Part shown: one piece after another, positions 31,360-43,193 of the stretch
Layout of the letters: the number at the start of each line of letters is the position of its first letter
How positions within the stretch are numbered: position 1 is the stretch's first letter
DNA from: Daedaleopsis sinensis
Taxonomy: Eukaryota; Basidiomycota; Agaricomycetes; Polyporales; Polyporaceae
Direction of reading: 5' to 3'
Assembly: GCA_033807695.1 (NCBI GenBank)
Contig: CM066302.1
Coordinates: 4,588,001 to 4,652,000, forward strand
Length of the DNA: 64,000 nucleotides
The notes under the pieces: model-generated
Told to the model about the DNA's origin: nothing
Seen by the model: only the letters and a program-made list of their open reading frames with translations
Databases searched by the model: none
Made by a program: the position numbers and the translations under genes

Positions 31360-34300
31360 ACGTACCACGATCACTGCGCGATCCCCGGTGGGCGAAGTTC
31401 GAACGTCGTCCACGTCCTTGCGCGCATGCCTCCCTGCGGTTCTCAATCTTCTGCCTCAGCCATACTCTCTGACTGAGGTCTCTGGCTGTCTGCCTCTACG
31501 CCCTGGATATCTCGCCTAGGGGTCTCGGAAAATTTGCTGGCGCTCTCGATGGTCAACGCGCGCACATACACACGATGTGCGAGACACTTTCACGATTAGT
31601 AGGGATCTCAGAAGATTAGAAGGTGAGTGCTTTACCGTGTTCATGGACTGTCTTGCGCCAGCAGATTCCTCCCCGTCGCGCCGCACGTTGCTACTACTAG
31701 GTGTTGTGGATTTGTGTCCTCGGTATGTACCTACACCCGCATTCCCTGCTGCACATCATCACGAAGCTATCTACGTCTCAGTAGACTCCTGGACCTGTGT
31801 GCGTCCGTCGTGCGGAGGTGTTCTCCAAATGATCTCGGTCGCGGATGTGTCGCACCCGCAGCCATCGCCTGACTTTCTCTACAGATATGCACAACAGCCT
31901 TCGACCTGCCACCAACCCAGACCAGCGGCTCTCGGTAATGCTGCCTGCTCATCGTCGGATCCAGGTGCCCTCCGTCCTGCCTCGCGTGCCGGTCGCCCTC
32001 TTGTTCTTACCTCCCTCCCTATCATGGTCGACCTCTGCCCAGTCGCAAACGCCGCGGCCGCCGTCGCTGAGTTCTTTGCGTACCCCGCTGGTGCTCCCGC
32101 TCGAGCGTCAGGTAAGCTTCAACCACACGTCGAGCTTCCCCCACCACTCCTCCCTCTTCGCCATCCACCCGCGCTCCCAGTTCTCCAAGCATCCCTCGCA
32201 CCACGTCCTCCGCAACGCCTCGCCCGCCTCGCCCTTCATCACCGCATACCGGATCGGGTCCACCGCCCCGTCCTCCATCACGCCTTCGTCCGTCATGAAT
32301 GTCTTCCAACGCCGGTTCCGCTCGGCCGCGTTCGTGTGCGTGCCACACACGCTAAACCCCGACCCTCTGTGCGGCCTATACGGCGCCACGCAGCTGGATG
32401 TAGTCTGTCCCACGCCGCCGCTCGTGCTCACCCGTACTGACGGACGTGTCCCCGGCGGCACGAGCACGAAGTCGCGCCACTCGCGCTGGATATCGTGCCG
32501 CGCGTCTTGGAGCCGGATGAGGATGTCGTCCCCCACCGAGATCTGCGCGGGGTTCGCGGCGCGCGCCGCCCAGAACGCGCGTGAGGACAGCAGGGTGTAG
32601 AGCACCCGCTTCTCGATGCGCGCGAGCGGGATCGAGTACTCGGGTGCGATGGAGAGCATGTGGATCGCCTCGAGGTGGACCATGCTACCGGCATCGTCGT
32701 CGTCTGCGGCCGGGCGAGGGAGCGGAGGCGGAGGGAGGCGGCTGTCCCAGATGGCGACGAGGCGGGTGCGGGCGAGGATGTGTAGGACGTTGCAGGAGAG
32801 GGTGTGGGCGGCGCGTAGGACGGAGAGGGCGATAGCCTGCGTGGGTCTTTGTCGAAGTACGATCTACAAGTGCGTGCAGGTGAGTCATCGTCGTTCTTTT
32901 GGTCAAGTGCACGAAGATACGCACAGAGGGTCCTTGAGCGCGGTGAGGAGCCTCGTGAAGTCGCCGACGATGAGCTCCTTCGGGGCGTCGTACACGCGGC
33001 AGTAGTCGATGACCTCGTAGACGTCCCCGGAGCCGCTCTGCCTGAACAGCACGTCGAAGTAGGTGCAGTTGCGCGCGAGGATGTTGCGGTCGAGCTTGAA
33101 GAGCGTCGTGTGTGCGCGGATCACGACGTTCCCGCTCGAGAGGTAGAACTCGGCGGACTTGTTCTCGGGTCTGAGGATCGCTCGGTGCTGGTGCTGGTCG
33201 GCGGTGCTTCGCGGCCGTTTGTGCGGTCGCGGAGGGGTGGGCTCGGGTGTGGGGAGGGCCTGCTCCCGGCTCTATCGTGAGGATGCGAGCAGTGCGTCCG
33301 TGAGAGGTGTGTGCGTACCCTTTTCTGTACCGTCACTACCGGAGCCGGCGGCGGACTTCCCTCCCGATACCTGTTCCTCGCGTCGTATAAATTGCGCTTC
33401 GGTGTCTTTGACTTTACTGGCGCGGGGTCTTCTGACGTCCCGCCGAAGATGCTCGGAAACGAGAACTCGAATGGAAAGTTGAACATCTCTGGAGACTGGC
33501 CGCTGAACGAAAAAGCAGAGGTGAAGTGCGAGGGAGGGAGGATGCGCAGCAGGACAGTCATTTTGACAAAGGTATCGATTCGCGAGTGGCGTGGAGACGC
33601 GACTTGCGACCCGAGCCGTGGCGCATGTTCTACACGTTCCACTCGACTTTGCACGTGAAGTATGCCTCGAGCTCGAGCGCGAGCGGCGCGCCTCGAGGCA
33701 GGTCGCGTCTGCAGTGTTGAGGGAGCCGGACCAGTGCAGTACCGTCATATATATATTATAGACCGCAGAACGATATGATACTCATACTTTGCCTCTACAG
33801 GGCACGACCGCAGACGCTCTTCGAGTTAGCAAGTTTCTCCAGAGTCCTGCGGGTGTCCGTCACCTCGGCCAGACGTTCTCGTTCCCGGATCGTCGTGCAA
33901 CATGTGCGGATGGATGCGCGGTGCTGTAGGTGGGTGCGTGGTACATGGGGTGCTGGAAAACCGCGTCGGGGTGTGGAGGATGGTTGCAGGTACGTAGTTG
34001 TAACTTCTGCTGTAGCTGCCATGCGCCGCATACCTCGTACGCACTTTATCCGAATCCAAGTGGGCAGCCGCCTCCCGCACCCAAACCCGATCCATGCCCG
34101 GGCCCGCAGTCCTATCATATCGCATAGAACGACTTGTGCGACCGCCCTTCGGACCCGTTGGAGAAGCTTCCGGATCCCGTTTCGGACGCCGTCCGGTACA
34201 TGCTGCTTGAATCGGACGCAGACGAGTGTCTGACACCCGAAAGGGCACCTTCCAGTAGCAGGCGTTGTCTCGACGATCGGTGCGATCCTGGTACACTCTC

Positions 34301-35290
34301 GTCTCTCGAAGACTCGCTCAGGTCGTCGGCGAACGGATCTTCTGGGGAACGTCGGGTGTGCGAACCCTGCGGAGGGGTACGCTCGACATCTGCGAGTCGG
34401 ACGTCGGCGTTCGGATCGCCCGAGTCACTGGCAGGGGGGTGGGTTGTCATAGAGCGTTTAGCGGACTCGGATGTGGGGGTCTGGTTCAACATGTACACAG
34501 CGCCGGTCGTGAACGTGGACAGCCCGACTTCCGCCATCTCTGGAGTGCGCTTGTCCTCGGTGGCACTCGTGTTCGGGCGTGCTGCGATCGAGGCACGCTG
34601 GGAGCGCGGCGCGACCCAGACTGTGGTATGGACCCGGATAAGAATGGGTTTCGGGGAGGTCGACTGTGTGGCTCGGATCGAGCGGATGATGGTGCTCCAG
34701 GGAATGGGCGTTGGAAGGCGCGAGCTGACTGCGAACTTCAGCTTGAGGTAGAGATGGCGAAGCCTTGGGGCGAGCTTCTTGCGGAAGAGGATTGTGAGGC
34801 TGAGCATCAAGATGAACGAGAGAGCGCAGATCACGCCGCCTATAATAACTCCCGTGTGACCAGTGTGACCTTGTGGACGTCTTGCGAGTGCGGACTGGGA
34901 GGGTGACGGGGACTGAGATAGTACTGTCGTCGTGGTAACACAGGGTGCTCCGGATGAAGTAGAAGCCATCACTACATTTTCATTTGAGGTAAAACGCGTA
35001 GTTGAGAATTTGCCGGGTGGAATGTTTAGAGTGTTGGGTAGAGGAAAGGCTACGCGAAATTCACGGAGTCGAAAATCGTTTGGCTCGCCTTTTCCGCCGG
35101 AGGCGATGTCACAGAAGAGGGTGAGTGTACGTGTTTCTGAGATAGGCTGCAAGTCGGAGACTTGACAGAAAGCCGTGTCACTGTATGTAGTCGGTGGATC
35201 TGGTGGTATGGGCACTTCGTTCAGTATGCACCTCATGCAGGTGTCATCGGGAGCGATTGGGTCCACAGTGAAGACTTGTATGCCGGTACC
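31360..35290. repeat. Segmental duplication, copy B (pairs with 24150..27440)
   Basis: Contains a non-coding left part (31360..32107) with no gene seen, BTB7, its upstream region (33487..34114) and most of TM3. Its left edge abuts the BTB6 duplication almost exactly at 31355, so two duplicated blocks from different sources are joined here. The stretch 33840..34110 matches 27045..27340 and holds shared but non-convincing reading frames. Confidence 0.8.
32108..33486 (-). CDS. BTB-type protein (BTB7), nearly intact copy
   Basis: Start at 33486 (MFNFPFEFSFPSIFGGTSED). The first exon ends at LYDARN with donor GTATCG. The second exon carries HKRPRSTADQHQHRAILRPE, then SAEFYLSSGNVVIRAHTT, FKLDRNILARNCTYFDVLF and LIVGDFTRLLTALKDPL, a BTB-like core. 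The last exon holds AIALSVLRAAHTLSCNVLHI, EYSIPLARIEKRVLYTLLSS and two Cys pairs (CEGC with upstream Cys), ending KLDVWLKLT plus stop. At the last intron the obvious acceptor (CTTGTAG) puts the exon out of frame because one base is missing relative to BTB5. A less usual acceptor 16 nt further on (CAAAG) would restore the frame. It is either a gene with a shifted splice site or a young pseudogene. Confidence 0.6.
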
Positions 35291-35484
35291 TGCCCGTGCG
35301 AGAGCTCATATGAGCAAGCGAAGCTCTTGTGGCAGCAGTGACACAGCTATAACATGACAAAAGACTGACCATTGAATATGATTGATGCATTCGATTGTAC
35401 GGAGACTGGCTTGTCCTGCTGCCATGGACCGACATATTCTACCCTGTATGTGTCATTGCTGTAGATTCTCTGGACGGTGGTCAT
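34115..35484 (-). CDS. Single-pass Ser/Thr-rich membrane protein (TM3)
   Basis: Two exons, 35484..35370 and 35289..34115, with an 80-nt intron (GTCAGT...GCAG), give 429 residues. The junction makes IIFNGTGIQVFTVDP, at the same place and phase as in TM1 and TM4. The ectodomain keeps DDTCMRC and later CQV and FCD cysteines. A short Ser/Pro stalk leads to the helix (GVIIGGVICALSFILMLSL) with the basic segment FRKKLAPR. The long cytoplasmic tail has acidic/Ser patches (DPFADDLSESSRDE) and SSSMYRTASETGSG near the end, a block shared with TM4. It has no PPPY. No signal peptide. Function is unknown; a surface sensor role is inference. Confidence 0.8.
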
Positions 35485-36520
35485 TCACGGAGCGTTCAAG
35501 ACGGAGAGTTAGGTGCAGGGACGACAGGTAGTAACAGGGATCGCAGATAACTAGCGCAATAGTGTGGTACTGTTTAGCCCGCATTATGAGGATGGGAGCG
35601 GACGACAATCTGTAGGGGAGAGCACTGCCATCAAGTAGGCTATTCTCAGCCATCCTCACGGATGGTTCATATCTTCTCGCATTCTTTGTATCCAACTTCT
35701 TTCAGCAACCAACAACCGGGGGAGCGCAGTCTGATAGAAGAGCATACTTCTGGAGCGCGTCGTTACCGGCTCAGATCATGCACCGAGGACGTGACTAGGA
35801 ATAGATATGGCAGTACCATAGCATGGAGTCTCTTCTCTCTTTCTCTTCGACGTTCCTTACGAGTGACCGCATCTGACAGATTGTCGCTCACACGCAACAA
35901 CAAACACACAGTGAGCCTTGGAGTAGCTGAAGCTATACTGAGGGTGTTCGGACTGGCGAAGCCAAAGACAGATGCTTGGAGTTAGTAGTCGTCTTGGTGC
36001 ACTGGCAGTATGCAACTCTTTCAACGCATACTTCTGATACGCACGACTTCTGTGCCACAGGCTTGCTGATATCATCAATTTGAGCAGATACGAGCTGTGA
36101 CAGTTATGCACCACACCGGTGTCCGTCCACTTCGTCGAGGCGATACGAGAGTGCCAGTGGAGACGACAAGATTGCTTCGTGATTCTACTACGTCCATAAT
36201 ATCCTAAATGTCAAAAATCGGAGACTCGTCAGCCATAGTGAATTGATCTCGAGGAGCACGCCCATCAAAGTCCGTCGCAGCAATAGGGCAGACAATCGTG
36301 AGTCTACAGGGGCATGGAATGGGTTGGCTAAGCGTCGAGCAGCGCCGTGAAGACCACGGGGACTGTCTACGGTAAGCTGTCGTCGAAGAGGCAGATCGAG
36401 GCGAGTCGGTCGCACTGTCTTCGGACCGGCGCACGATGTCCGTACCTCCCCTGCGGTCGTTGCGATCGCACATGCTATCGAGCCATCTCGATGCGCTCCC
36501 CACACCTCCCCACCCTCGGC
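35485..36520. other. Intergenic between TM3 and TM4
   Basis: Upstream region of TM3 and downstream region of TM4. No supported gene; the open frames here are short and have no family signature. Confidence 0.4.
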
Positions 36521-38067
36521 TCACACAGCATGCCAGGACGCGCGGGACGGGATCGTGCCCGCGTCAGAGCTTCCGCTCTCGGACGCTGTCCTATACAGAC
36601 TCGCACTACCGGACGCGAGTGAGTCCCGAACCCCGGGCGCGGCTCCGTAGGCTAGGAGCGGCTGCTGAGATGATGGACGCGAGCTGGACGCCGAAGGATT
36701 GATGTCCGAGGCGACGGTGATCGTGTCAGCCTCAGGCCCGGTCCAGTCTGGATGGTAGGAGCTGGGCAGATAGGGATACGAGTGGTGCGAGGCCCGCTCG
36801 ATATCGATGTCCGCGTCGGGCTCGGGAGGCGGAGAGGGGAGTGGACGTTGTGTGGAGGGGAGAGGTCCGGGAACGATGAACAGGTCGGGGCTCCAGGCTG
36901 CGAGTTTGGGCGCGGTACTCGTCGTCAACGCGGTTCGGTCCGTGAGGGTCGACATTCGGGCCCCCATTGCTGTCATCTCCGGCTCGTGACTGGGGTGGAG
37001 GGCGAGAGAACCGCGCTGGGACCGAGCGACCGAGACGGTAGTGTTGACGTGGATCCGCGTATCGTACGGCACCGCAGGGATGACCCCGACTGTCGTGCTT
37101 CGGGGTATAATTCTGAGAGATCGCCTCCTTCGGAAGAAGGGAAGAAAGGCTTTGAGGCGTCTGCGGAAAATAAGGAGGAACAGGAGTAGTAACAGTATGA
37201 GCACACCAAAGGTTGCCCCGACGATCGCTCCGATATGCATGTGACGGGGATGCAGGGCTTCGTCTGGCGGAAGAGATGAAGGAGAGGGAACGTCGAGATT
37301 GGGGGATGTGTAGGGAGATGAAGTGGAGACGGAGTTTCCTGTGCTGCTGGTAGCCCCATTGTGTGACGAAGTATCCGATGTACGAGTACTACCCCCTGTA
37401 TATGCAGTAGAAGGAGAATCTGATGAGTGGTCGGTGCTACTACCCCTTGCTGTGGTATCGGAGAGAGTAGACTGTTCCGATGATGGATTCGTTGACGGAC
37501 CAGCGCTCAAGGGCGTCGAGAGCGACTCAGTTGCACTACCAGTTTGAACCGGGGCTTCAGACGGGATGACGGTATCTTGAGTAGAGGATGACCGAGTGGA
37601 TGTTGGAGAGGGCGAAGGCTGGGGATCACTCGAGGGAGGGGCAGGGCCATCGTCCTGTGACACTAGGAAATGGTCGACTATAAAATCGTACGGCTGCCCA
37701 TTGGGACCGGGACCTTGACTACAAGAGAGCTCGAGTAAATGATCGCCCAGTGAAAGACCCGTGACTGAGCAGAACGTGGTGGAACCAGATTGTGAAGTGA
37801 GCGGAGTGCTGTCAACACTACACTGCATACATGTGCCCGACGAGCCGACCTGCTTGGTGAGGACAACCTTAATGCCTGTACCTGAAGCGGTCGTCATGCA
37901 TCCGTCAAAAAAGTGAAGTTTAAGAGCTTGCCATTAAACTTGAGAGATGCTGTGGCGTTAGGAGAAGTAGGCTTTGCGAATGCTGGCCCTTGTTTGTGTA
38001 CCTCCCAAGAGCCCTGATATCGCACGCGTGAGTCACTATTAAGAATTGTCTCGGTCTTTGTCGACAT
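36521..38067 (-). CDS. Single-pass Ser/Thr-rich membrane protein (TM4) with a GC-AG intron
   Basis: Two exons, 38067..37932 and 37881..36521, with a 50-nt intron starting GCAAGC and ending TTCAG, give 498 residues. The GC donor is supported because splicing restores FNGTGIKVVL, the motif found across the same intron in TM1 and TM3, while the unspliced frame stops. The ectodomain contains RVRYQGSW and CMQC. A stalk of about 120 residues is rich in Ser/Thr/Pro, followed by the helix (GATFGVLILLLLLFLLIF) and the basic turn RRRLKAFLPFFRRRR. The tail has Pro-rich GPLPSTQRPLPSPPPEPD and ends with SASLYRTASESGSSDAG, as in TM3. From ectodomain to the basic segment it is the closest relative of TM1, but the tails are unrelated. 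Confidence 0.82.
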
Positions 38068-38542
38068 TCAAAGAGCTCCAGGTAAGCGAAGAGCTTAGAA
38101 AGAGCAATGAGCGTAGAGAGAAGAGAGAGCGAACGCGATGCCTGTGCGGTCCAGAACGCAGAGAGGTAGAGAAGATTGAAGAGAGGGAATACACTCAGCG
38201 ACAGTTCGAGTATACTAATAGCACCACCCCATTACAACCTCCGCGCCTTCCCATCTTGTTCGCATCACAACATCGCATCTATCTGGCATCGAACAGATGG
38301 TCGACGTGGAGCAAGTCTGACGGTCGCCGAAGGTCAGCGGGCTAGACTCGGGTATATGGAGATGAATGCTCAACTGCCGGTCTGCCCTGTACGAAGCGCG
38401 AGATGTGTGGGCACGAGTGCATGCGAGACGTCTCTCGATGTCTGACATCATCGCGATAAGCGTGTTGCGGTGTCCGAAGCATGATGAAGCCAGGTACTTA
38501 CTCATTCGGCCGTTCGGTCCTGTATGAGCACACTGCGATAGC

Positions 38543-38899
38543 TCAGAGCGCGAGTGCTTCATAACGATGCTGTGCACTAGTCAGCGGTCCGACGTCGCAG
38601 CGACAGCTGCGGCTAGCTGGAATGCGAGACTGCGCAAAGTTGGAAGGCCGTTCTCGACGACATGTCGACGTGCCACTGTGGGGTGTTGCTTTCGCGACAG
38701 AGAAGAACATTATCAGCAACTTCCTGCAATGTACGACCACTTCGCGCGATGTGACCGAGAGCTTCTGCGAAGAGAAGTATCGCCGAGGACGTTTCTCATC
38801 ATGCGCGTTCATCATCGTCCACGTCCCACTCTCAGCCACCGAGAGGGTGTGCGGCGCAGCCGTCTGCAACGCAGCGGTCATATAAGTGGACGACGCCAT
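38543..38899 (-). CDS. Unknown small protein conserved upstream of TM paralogues
   Basis: An ATG-initiated frame of 118 residues (MASSTYMTAALQT...). Its last 18 codons and stop match the partial frame at the left window edge (2..61), which also lies about 0.5 kb before a TM gene. No domain is recognised; the centre has two Cys (VHCRK, STCRRE) and a basic character. It may be one exon of a longer gene. Support is limited to the frame conservation. Confidence 0.35.
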   Translation of the reverse strand: MASSTYMTAALQTAAPHTLSVAESGTWTMMNAHDEKRPRRYFSSQKLSVTSREVVVHCRKLLIMFFSVAKATPHSGTSTCRRERPSNFAQSRIPASRSCRCDVGPLTSAQHRYEALAL

Positions 38900-40130
38900 A
38901 TAGATAGCTGACAGAGAAGATTCTTCCTCCCTCGCAGTGGGGGCTAGCGAGTCAACCTGTACAGACTAGCGCAGGGAGGGCTGTGAGAGCAGAGACGCAT
39001 CTCACGTCGGACCCACGATCTCATCTGACAGTTGACTGCAAGAACCGATGGCACGTACACGTTGGGCAGGTACGTCGTACGCGAACAGGGGAAAGAACGC
39101 GACCGTGTGTACAGTCAACAAATTTCGCGTTCCAAGCTTCGATAGAGATCCGGGAGCAAGCATCAAATGGCAAGAATGGAACGCACTGTGGGTGTGGCTA
39201 CATCAATCATTTTCCTGCAGAATATAGAACTTGGCAGCGGCAGCTGAGTACACCTAGCCCCGTCAAGCGCTTTGGAGATCGAATCCGTTTGGTAGGGAAG
39301 GGATAGTCTCCGCCGTGCTCGCCATCGTGAGAGAGGGGCACTACCCACTCGGAGTCAGAGAGGACAGTGAAACGCTAATTTGTCGTCAGTACGCTCTAGT
39401 AGTAGGATAGCCTAGAGTTGATCCAGTCATTCAGACGGTTAGATGAGTGCTTTCATGCGCCAGTGAGGTCGGAGATATGGTCCGTCGTGGTGGATGATGA
39501 GGACAGGATCTCTGCTGCTCGAACCAAGCTCGAACAGCCACGTCGCCGCCAGACTGGGCCAGGCCGCTATCCCGTTCTCCATAGCCGCTCGCGGTCAAAC
39601 ACCCGTTAGACCAACGTTAGACGGATGTTAAACGCCTCCAAAACACCTCTTGAACATTTAAAAGATCACTCATCACCTCCGTGAGCATTCCTTTGTATGG
39701 TTACTTCGGAGTGATAGGTCCATGACAAGTGCATCTTCAAGGTATTGAACAATGTTCATCCTATTTGCTGTCACTACAGGGTAATTGCTCAGCCCAGTTG
39801 AATCTTCTGCAGGCTAGTACCTGGTATGTAGACAAATCATCCGAGGAATTTACTGTGAAAATCACCGCCTGTAAGTGGTAGTAGATAGTTCTACTACTAC
39901 ATGTCCTTTGATTTCTAAAAACTGTACTAGTAATGCCTACCTGTGCCCATGTTCTACTTGTGTTGCCTACTAAGTACGCGTAGCTACGCGTGGGTACTCG
40001 TGGGTACTTCCGCCACGTCCAACCGGCGAGTCCTGCTATCATGCTTTGCAAATCAATTTGAGTATGACCTCTGAGTGTGCACCCGAGTGTCGAGCATATA
40101 TGTCAAGATGTATTTCAAGATTATACACTA
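38900..40130. other. Intergenic, nothing recognised
   Basis: Only short frames without family signatures. Around 39980-40010 a short direct repeat TACGCG/TACTCGTGGGTACT is visible. Confidence 0.4.
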
Positions 40131-41196
40131 CTAGGCCGCATGCCCCAGCAGGTATGCCAGGAAATGTACAAGGTCCTCATGGCGCACATCCACCACTGGC
40201 AGCCCTGAGCTGGCATTGCGACCTGCATATTTCAAGACCACGACGGGCCCGCACCATAACGCCCACCGTTGGCCCAAACCCGTACAACTAGGCCATCCTT
40301 TTCCTGTCGGAGTCCCTGTACCAGCACTAGCAGCAGCATGCGCTTCGGCACTAGAAGTACTAGCGTTCGAGTTCGTCCCCGAGGGCACTCCCACTCCTGG
40401 AAAGTGCCCGGCCCATGCGGCACGGTCGGCAGAGAGCGAGAGGATGGCATTGTTCACTGAGAACGGCGCGCCGGCCGAGTCGGTGTAGCTCGCGCAGTAC
40501 CACACGCTCAGCGGGCGGGGGAGCGGGCGGCCACTGGAGAAGACATTCGTGCGGAGGACGAGCTCGGAGGGGGCGCGGGTGCATAGACTGGCGGAGAAGA
40601 GCGCACGCAGATCGGGGACGGCGCGGCGCGTCGAGATTGATCGGTGCGCCGTGGCTTGAGGACGGATGAATGTGTAGGGGATCCGCACCGGGAGGGAGTG
40701 CGCTGTTGACCAGCAGAGATGGGAATGTGACGCATGAAGCACGAGACATGGTGCATGGTGCATGGTGCATGATGTGCAGTTTGAATGTTAGTTAGGGAGA
40801 GGATCGTGACATAGTGACTCGTGTACGCACCTTCGCCGGGAAGGAAAATATATCCGACTGCTCGCATGAGAGGCTCCAAGTGGAAGTTGAGCTGTTGGAC
40901 TGGCAGCTGGTACCACGAGTGGTAGAGGGCGCGAAGCGCGAAGGGAGAACAGGCAGCCTTGTGAGCAGGCCAGTCCTGTCCAAGCGAAAGAGGGAGAAGT
41001 TGTTATCAGTGGTGTAATTTGGCGGCAGGAGACCACGACTACGCACCTCGTCGCGATGCTGCTGTGTGCAGTACCAAGTAGCCTGGCACCGCGAGCACCA
41101 AGACATGCTGAGGAGACCGCATACGCGGCAAGCACCCATTTGCAGGCCGACGGCAGAGCTCGAATCCAAAGAAGAGGTTAAGTGCGAAGGCGTCAT
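40131..41196 (-). CDS. MYND zinc-finger protein 1
   Basis: Three exons, 41196..41047, 40975..40831, 40702..40131, with introns of 71 and 128 nt, give 288 residues. The MYND finger is complete across the first junction: CRVCG, CSRCQATWYC, QQHRDE, then DWPAHKAAC, which supplies the two Cys pairs, the Cys-Cys/His and His-Cys ligands. The rest is a conserved domain shared with the second MYND gene: AVGYIFLPGEG, a PPSELV-like segment, RPLSVWYC, ALWCGPVVVLKYAG, HEDLVHFLAYLLGH. In fungi MYND fingers bind proline-rich partners. The frame extends upstream but without an ATG beyond 41196, which fixes the start. A repeated CACCATGCAC motif lies in the second intron. Confidence 0.85.
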
Positions 41197-42320
41197 GCGG
41201 GGCAGAGAGTCTCGGTCCTCGACGCGGAGACGCACTGCGAGTTTTGTCCCGCAGTTTGAGGATTTACATACCCGAATTGCCGTAGACTGTACCCGTACCG
41301 CCGCGTGGCCCTAGCATTAGTGTCTTTCCATGCTCCGTGCTCCGTGCACAGGGACTCGCGAATTTTCCAGCCCGTTCCGTGGCTGGGAAGCTGAAGCGCG
41401 TCGATAGAGCTGCAGCATGCCGCAGCGGCCGGTTTGCTGGCAATACGTTCTGTGCTGAAGCGGACGCGGATCAGGACAAAGTGGGTCGGCCGTTGGGCTT
41501 CTTAACTTCGCACGCCGGGAGGCATTGAGCAAGCTACGTATGTGTCGGGGATAGGCAGGTCAGGGTCGCAACGGACGTAAAGGGCGGCGCGTACCTTCAC
41601 CAAGTCCATTGTTCGCACACGGGTCGCGTATACAAGAGCTGGACCGAGGAACAGATGTGGAAGCGGGTGAGGATTATGAAGGACTCCGAGGACTTTTTTG
41701 GACTGTTCAATGTTGGGCGGCGTCGCGGTTTGGAGTCGGTGCGGCTATCCTATCTGTGTGCACACGGTACAGGCAACAAATGAGATGGCTTGACTTGAAC
41801 ATCGCCTGAATTACCGGAAAACTGTTTAGCTCGGATGCCAGCTGCCAGTGAAGAAGAGTTACAAACACTGAATTCTGTGCGGGTTCGGATGCATAGAGGG
41901 GATGCTCAGCTTGTAGTGAACGGCTGCCGGTCAGCAGGTGCTGGTGAACCCACTAGAGTTGCAGTGCTCGTAGGCTCCGAGTCCAGGCCATGTTCAATCG
42001 TGTGACGATTGAGTGACGGTTGCGTGACGGTTGAGTGACGGTTGAGTGACAGTGGAGTAACGGTTGAGTGACAGTGCTGGCGCTTACTCGTGGTCTATCT
42101 CCTTCCTCCTCTTTCCTCCTCCTCCTCCTCCTCAAGTAAGCTTCACTCAGGTTTCACTAGGCGGAGGCCGCTTGAAAACTGCGCGTTGTCTGTAGGACTA
42201 CAACCTGCACCAGTCTACACTTGCTTTCACACCTCCTAATGTCGTCAACCCCTCCCTCTGCACGGCGACTTCATCTAGTACCTCGGACCTCAGACTGTCC
42301 CATTCAACCTCTCACAAGTC
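41197..42320. other. Intergenic with minisatellite
   Basis: No gene supported. Holds the 11-bp repeat (42002..42078) and a CTC/TCC tract at about 42104-42132. Confidence 0.4.
42002..42078 (+). repeat. 11-bp tandem repeat, seven units
   Basis: Units of GTGACGGTTGA with one or two changes each (GTGACGATTGA, GTGACGGTTGC, GTAACGGTTGA). The 11-bp period is close to one helical turn. Confidence 0.88.
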
Positions 42321-42659
42321 ATGCTACGTAGACCACTCCTTCTCTCTCTATTTATTTTTCTGAACTGCTTGAATCTACTGGGCGCCCTTCACAACAATGA
42401 GATACTAGTATCGCCGCCCCGCTACTTGCCGCGGCCTCTGCTCCTGTCCGCACGAGCTTGCCATGCATGGATCCAATACTCACTTCCATCGGATTTGCGG
42501 CCGTACGTGTGCAGAGCTATGACTCTCAAGAATGCGTCGCGAAACGATCGGAGGGAAGGGGTCCGCACAGTAGGGAGTAGAGCTCTGCGAGCTGGCAGAC
42601 GCGCCCCCCAGAACGGTCTTGATCGTCTCAAGGTGCGTCTTTCTACTACTCAGGCTTAG
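42321..42659 (+). CDS. Candidate small secreted protein
   Basis: An ATG-initiated frame of 112 residues with a clear N-terminal hydrophobic segment (MLRRPLLLSLFIFLNCLNLL, cleavage plausible after LGA). The mature part is basic, with three Cys, and matches nothing I know. Leader sequence before the ATG is C/T-rich. The gene may continue after an intron (a GTGCGT follows the codons for RLK). Could be a chance frame. Confidence 0.35.
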   Translation: MLRRPLLLSLFIFLNCLNLLGALHNNEILVSPPRYLPRPLLLSARACHAWIQYSLPSDLRPYVCRAMTLKNASRNDRREGVRTVGSRALRAGRRAPQNGLDRLKVRLSTTQA

Positions 42660-43193
42660 GCTCCTGATCACTGGGAAGATGAGGAAAAGGGTTTGGGCCT
42701 CGCCCAGCCACTACTTCTTGTTTTCTCCACTCACAGCTGCCCAGCAGGACCATGCCCGCACGTACGACCTGCGTGTATGTATGCAAATTCAGTAAAAACA
42801 TGTCTCTCACTCAGACTCCAAGCTTGAAGGCTTGCCTACCCGAGTGGCAACAAGTTACTGAGACGAGTGTGATCGCGCACGACACTTGCTCTTCAAAGAT
42901 CCGGAAACATCGCCCACGAGGAGTCCGTATGTGTCGAAAGTCAAGTCGTCGACGACTCGAACCTCCGCCGTCAGCCGTTTAGAGGTTCGTTTGCATGTCA
43001 CCCGACGCCCGTGGCCATGCTTGTATTGTCTCCCATATCTGGTTCGGCAGGCGCCCGCATACATAAAGCTACCAGTGAACAATCGCGCTCGCGCCTCCGC
43101 CTCCTCCCAACCACCACCATAGCCCTTGCCTCTCCTTGCGCAATCTTCATCACCTCGCTCTCAGCTGTCATATCACCTGCTACCACGTACAAC
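42660..43193. other. Upstream region of the FunK1-like gene
   Basis: No supported gene. The last 60 bases are pyrimidine-rich, as in a fungal leader. Confidence 0.35.
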
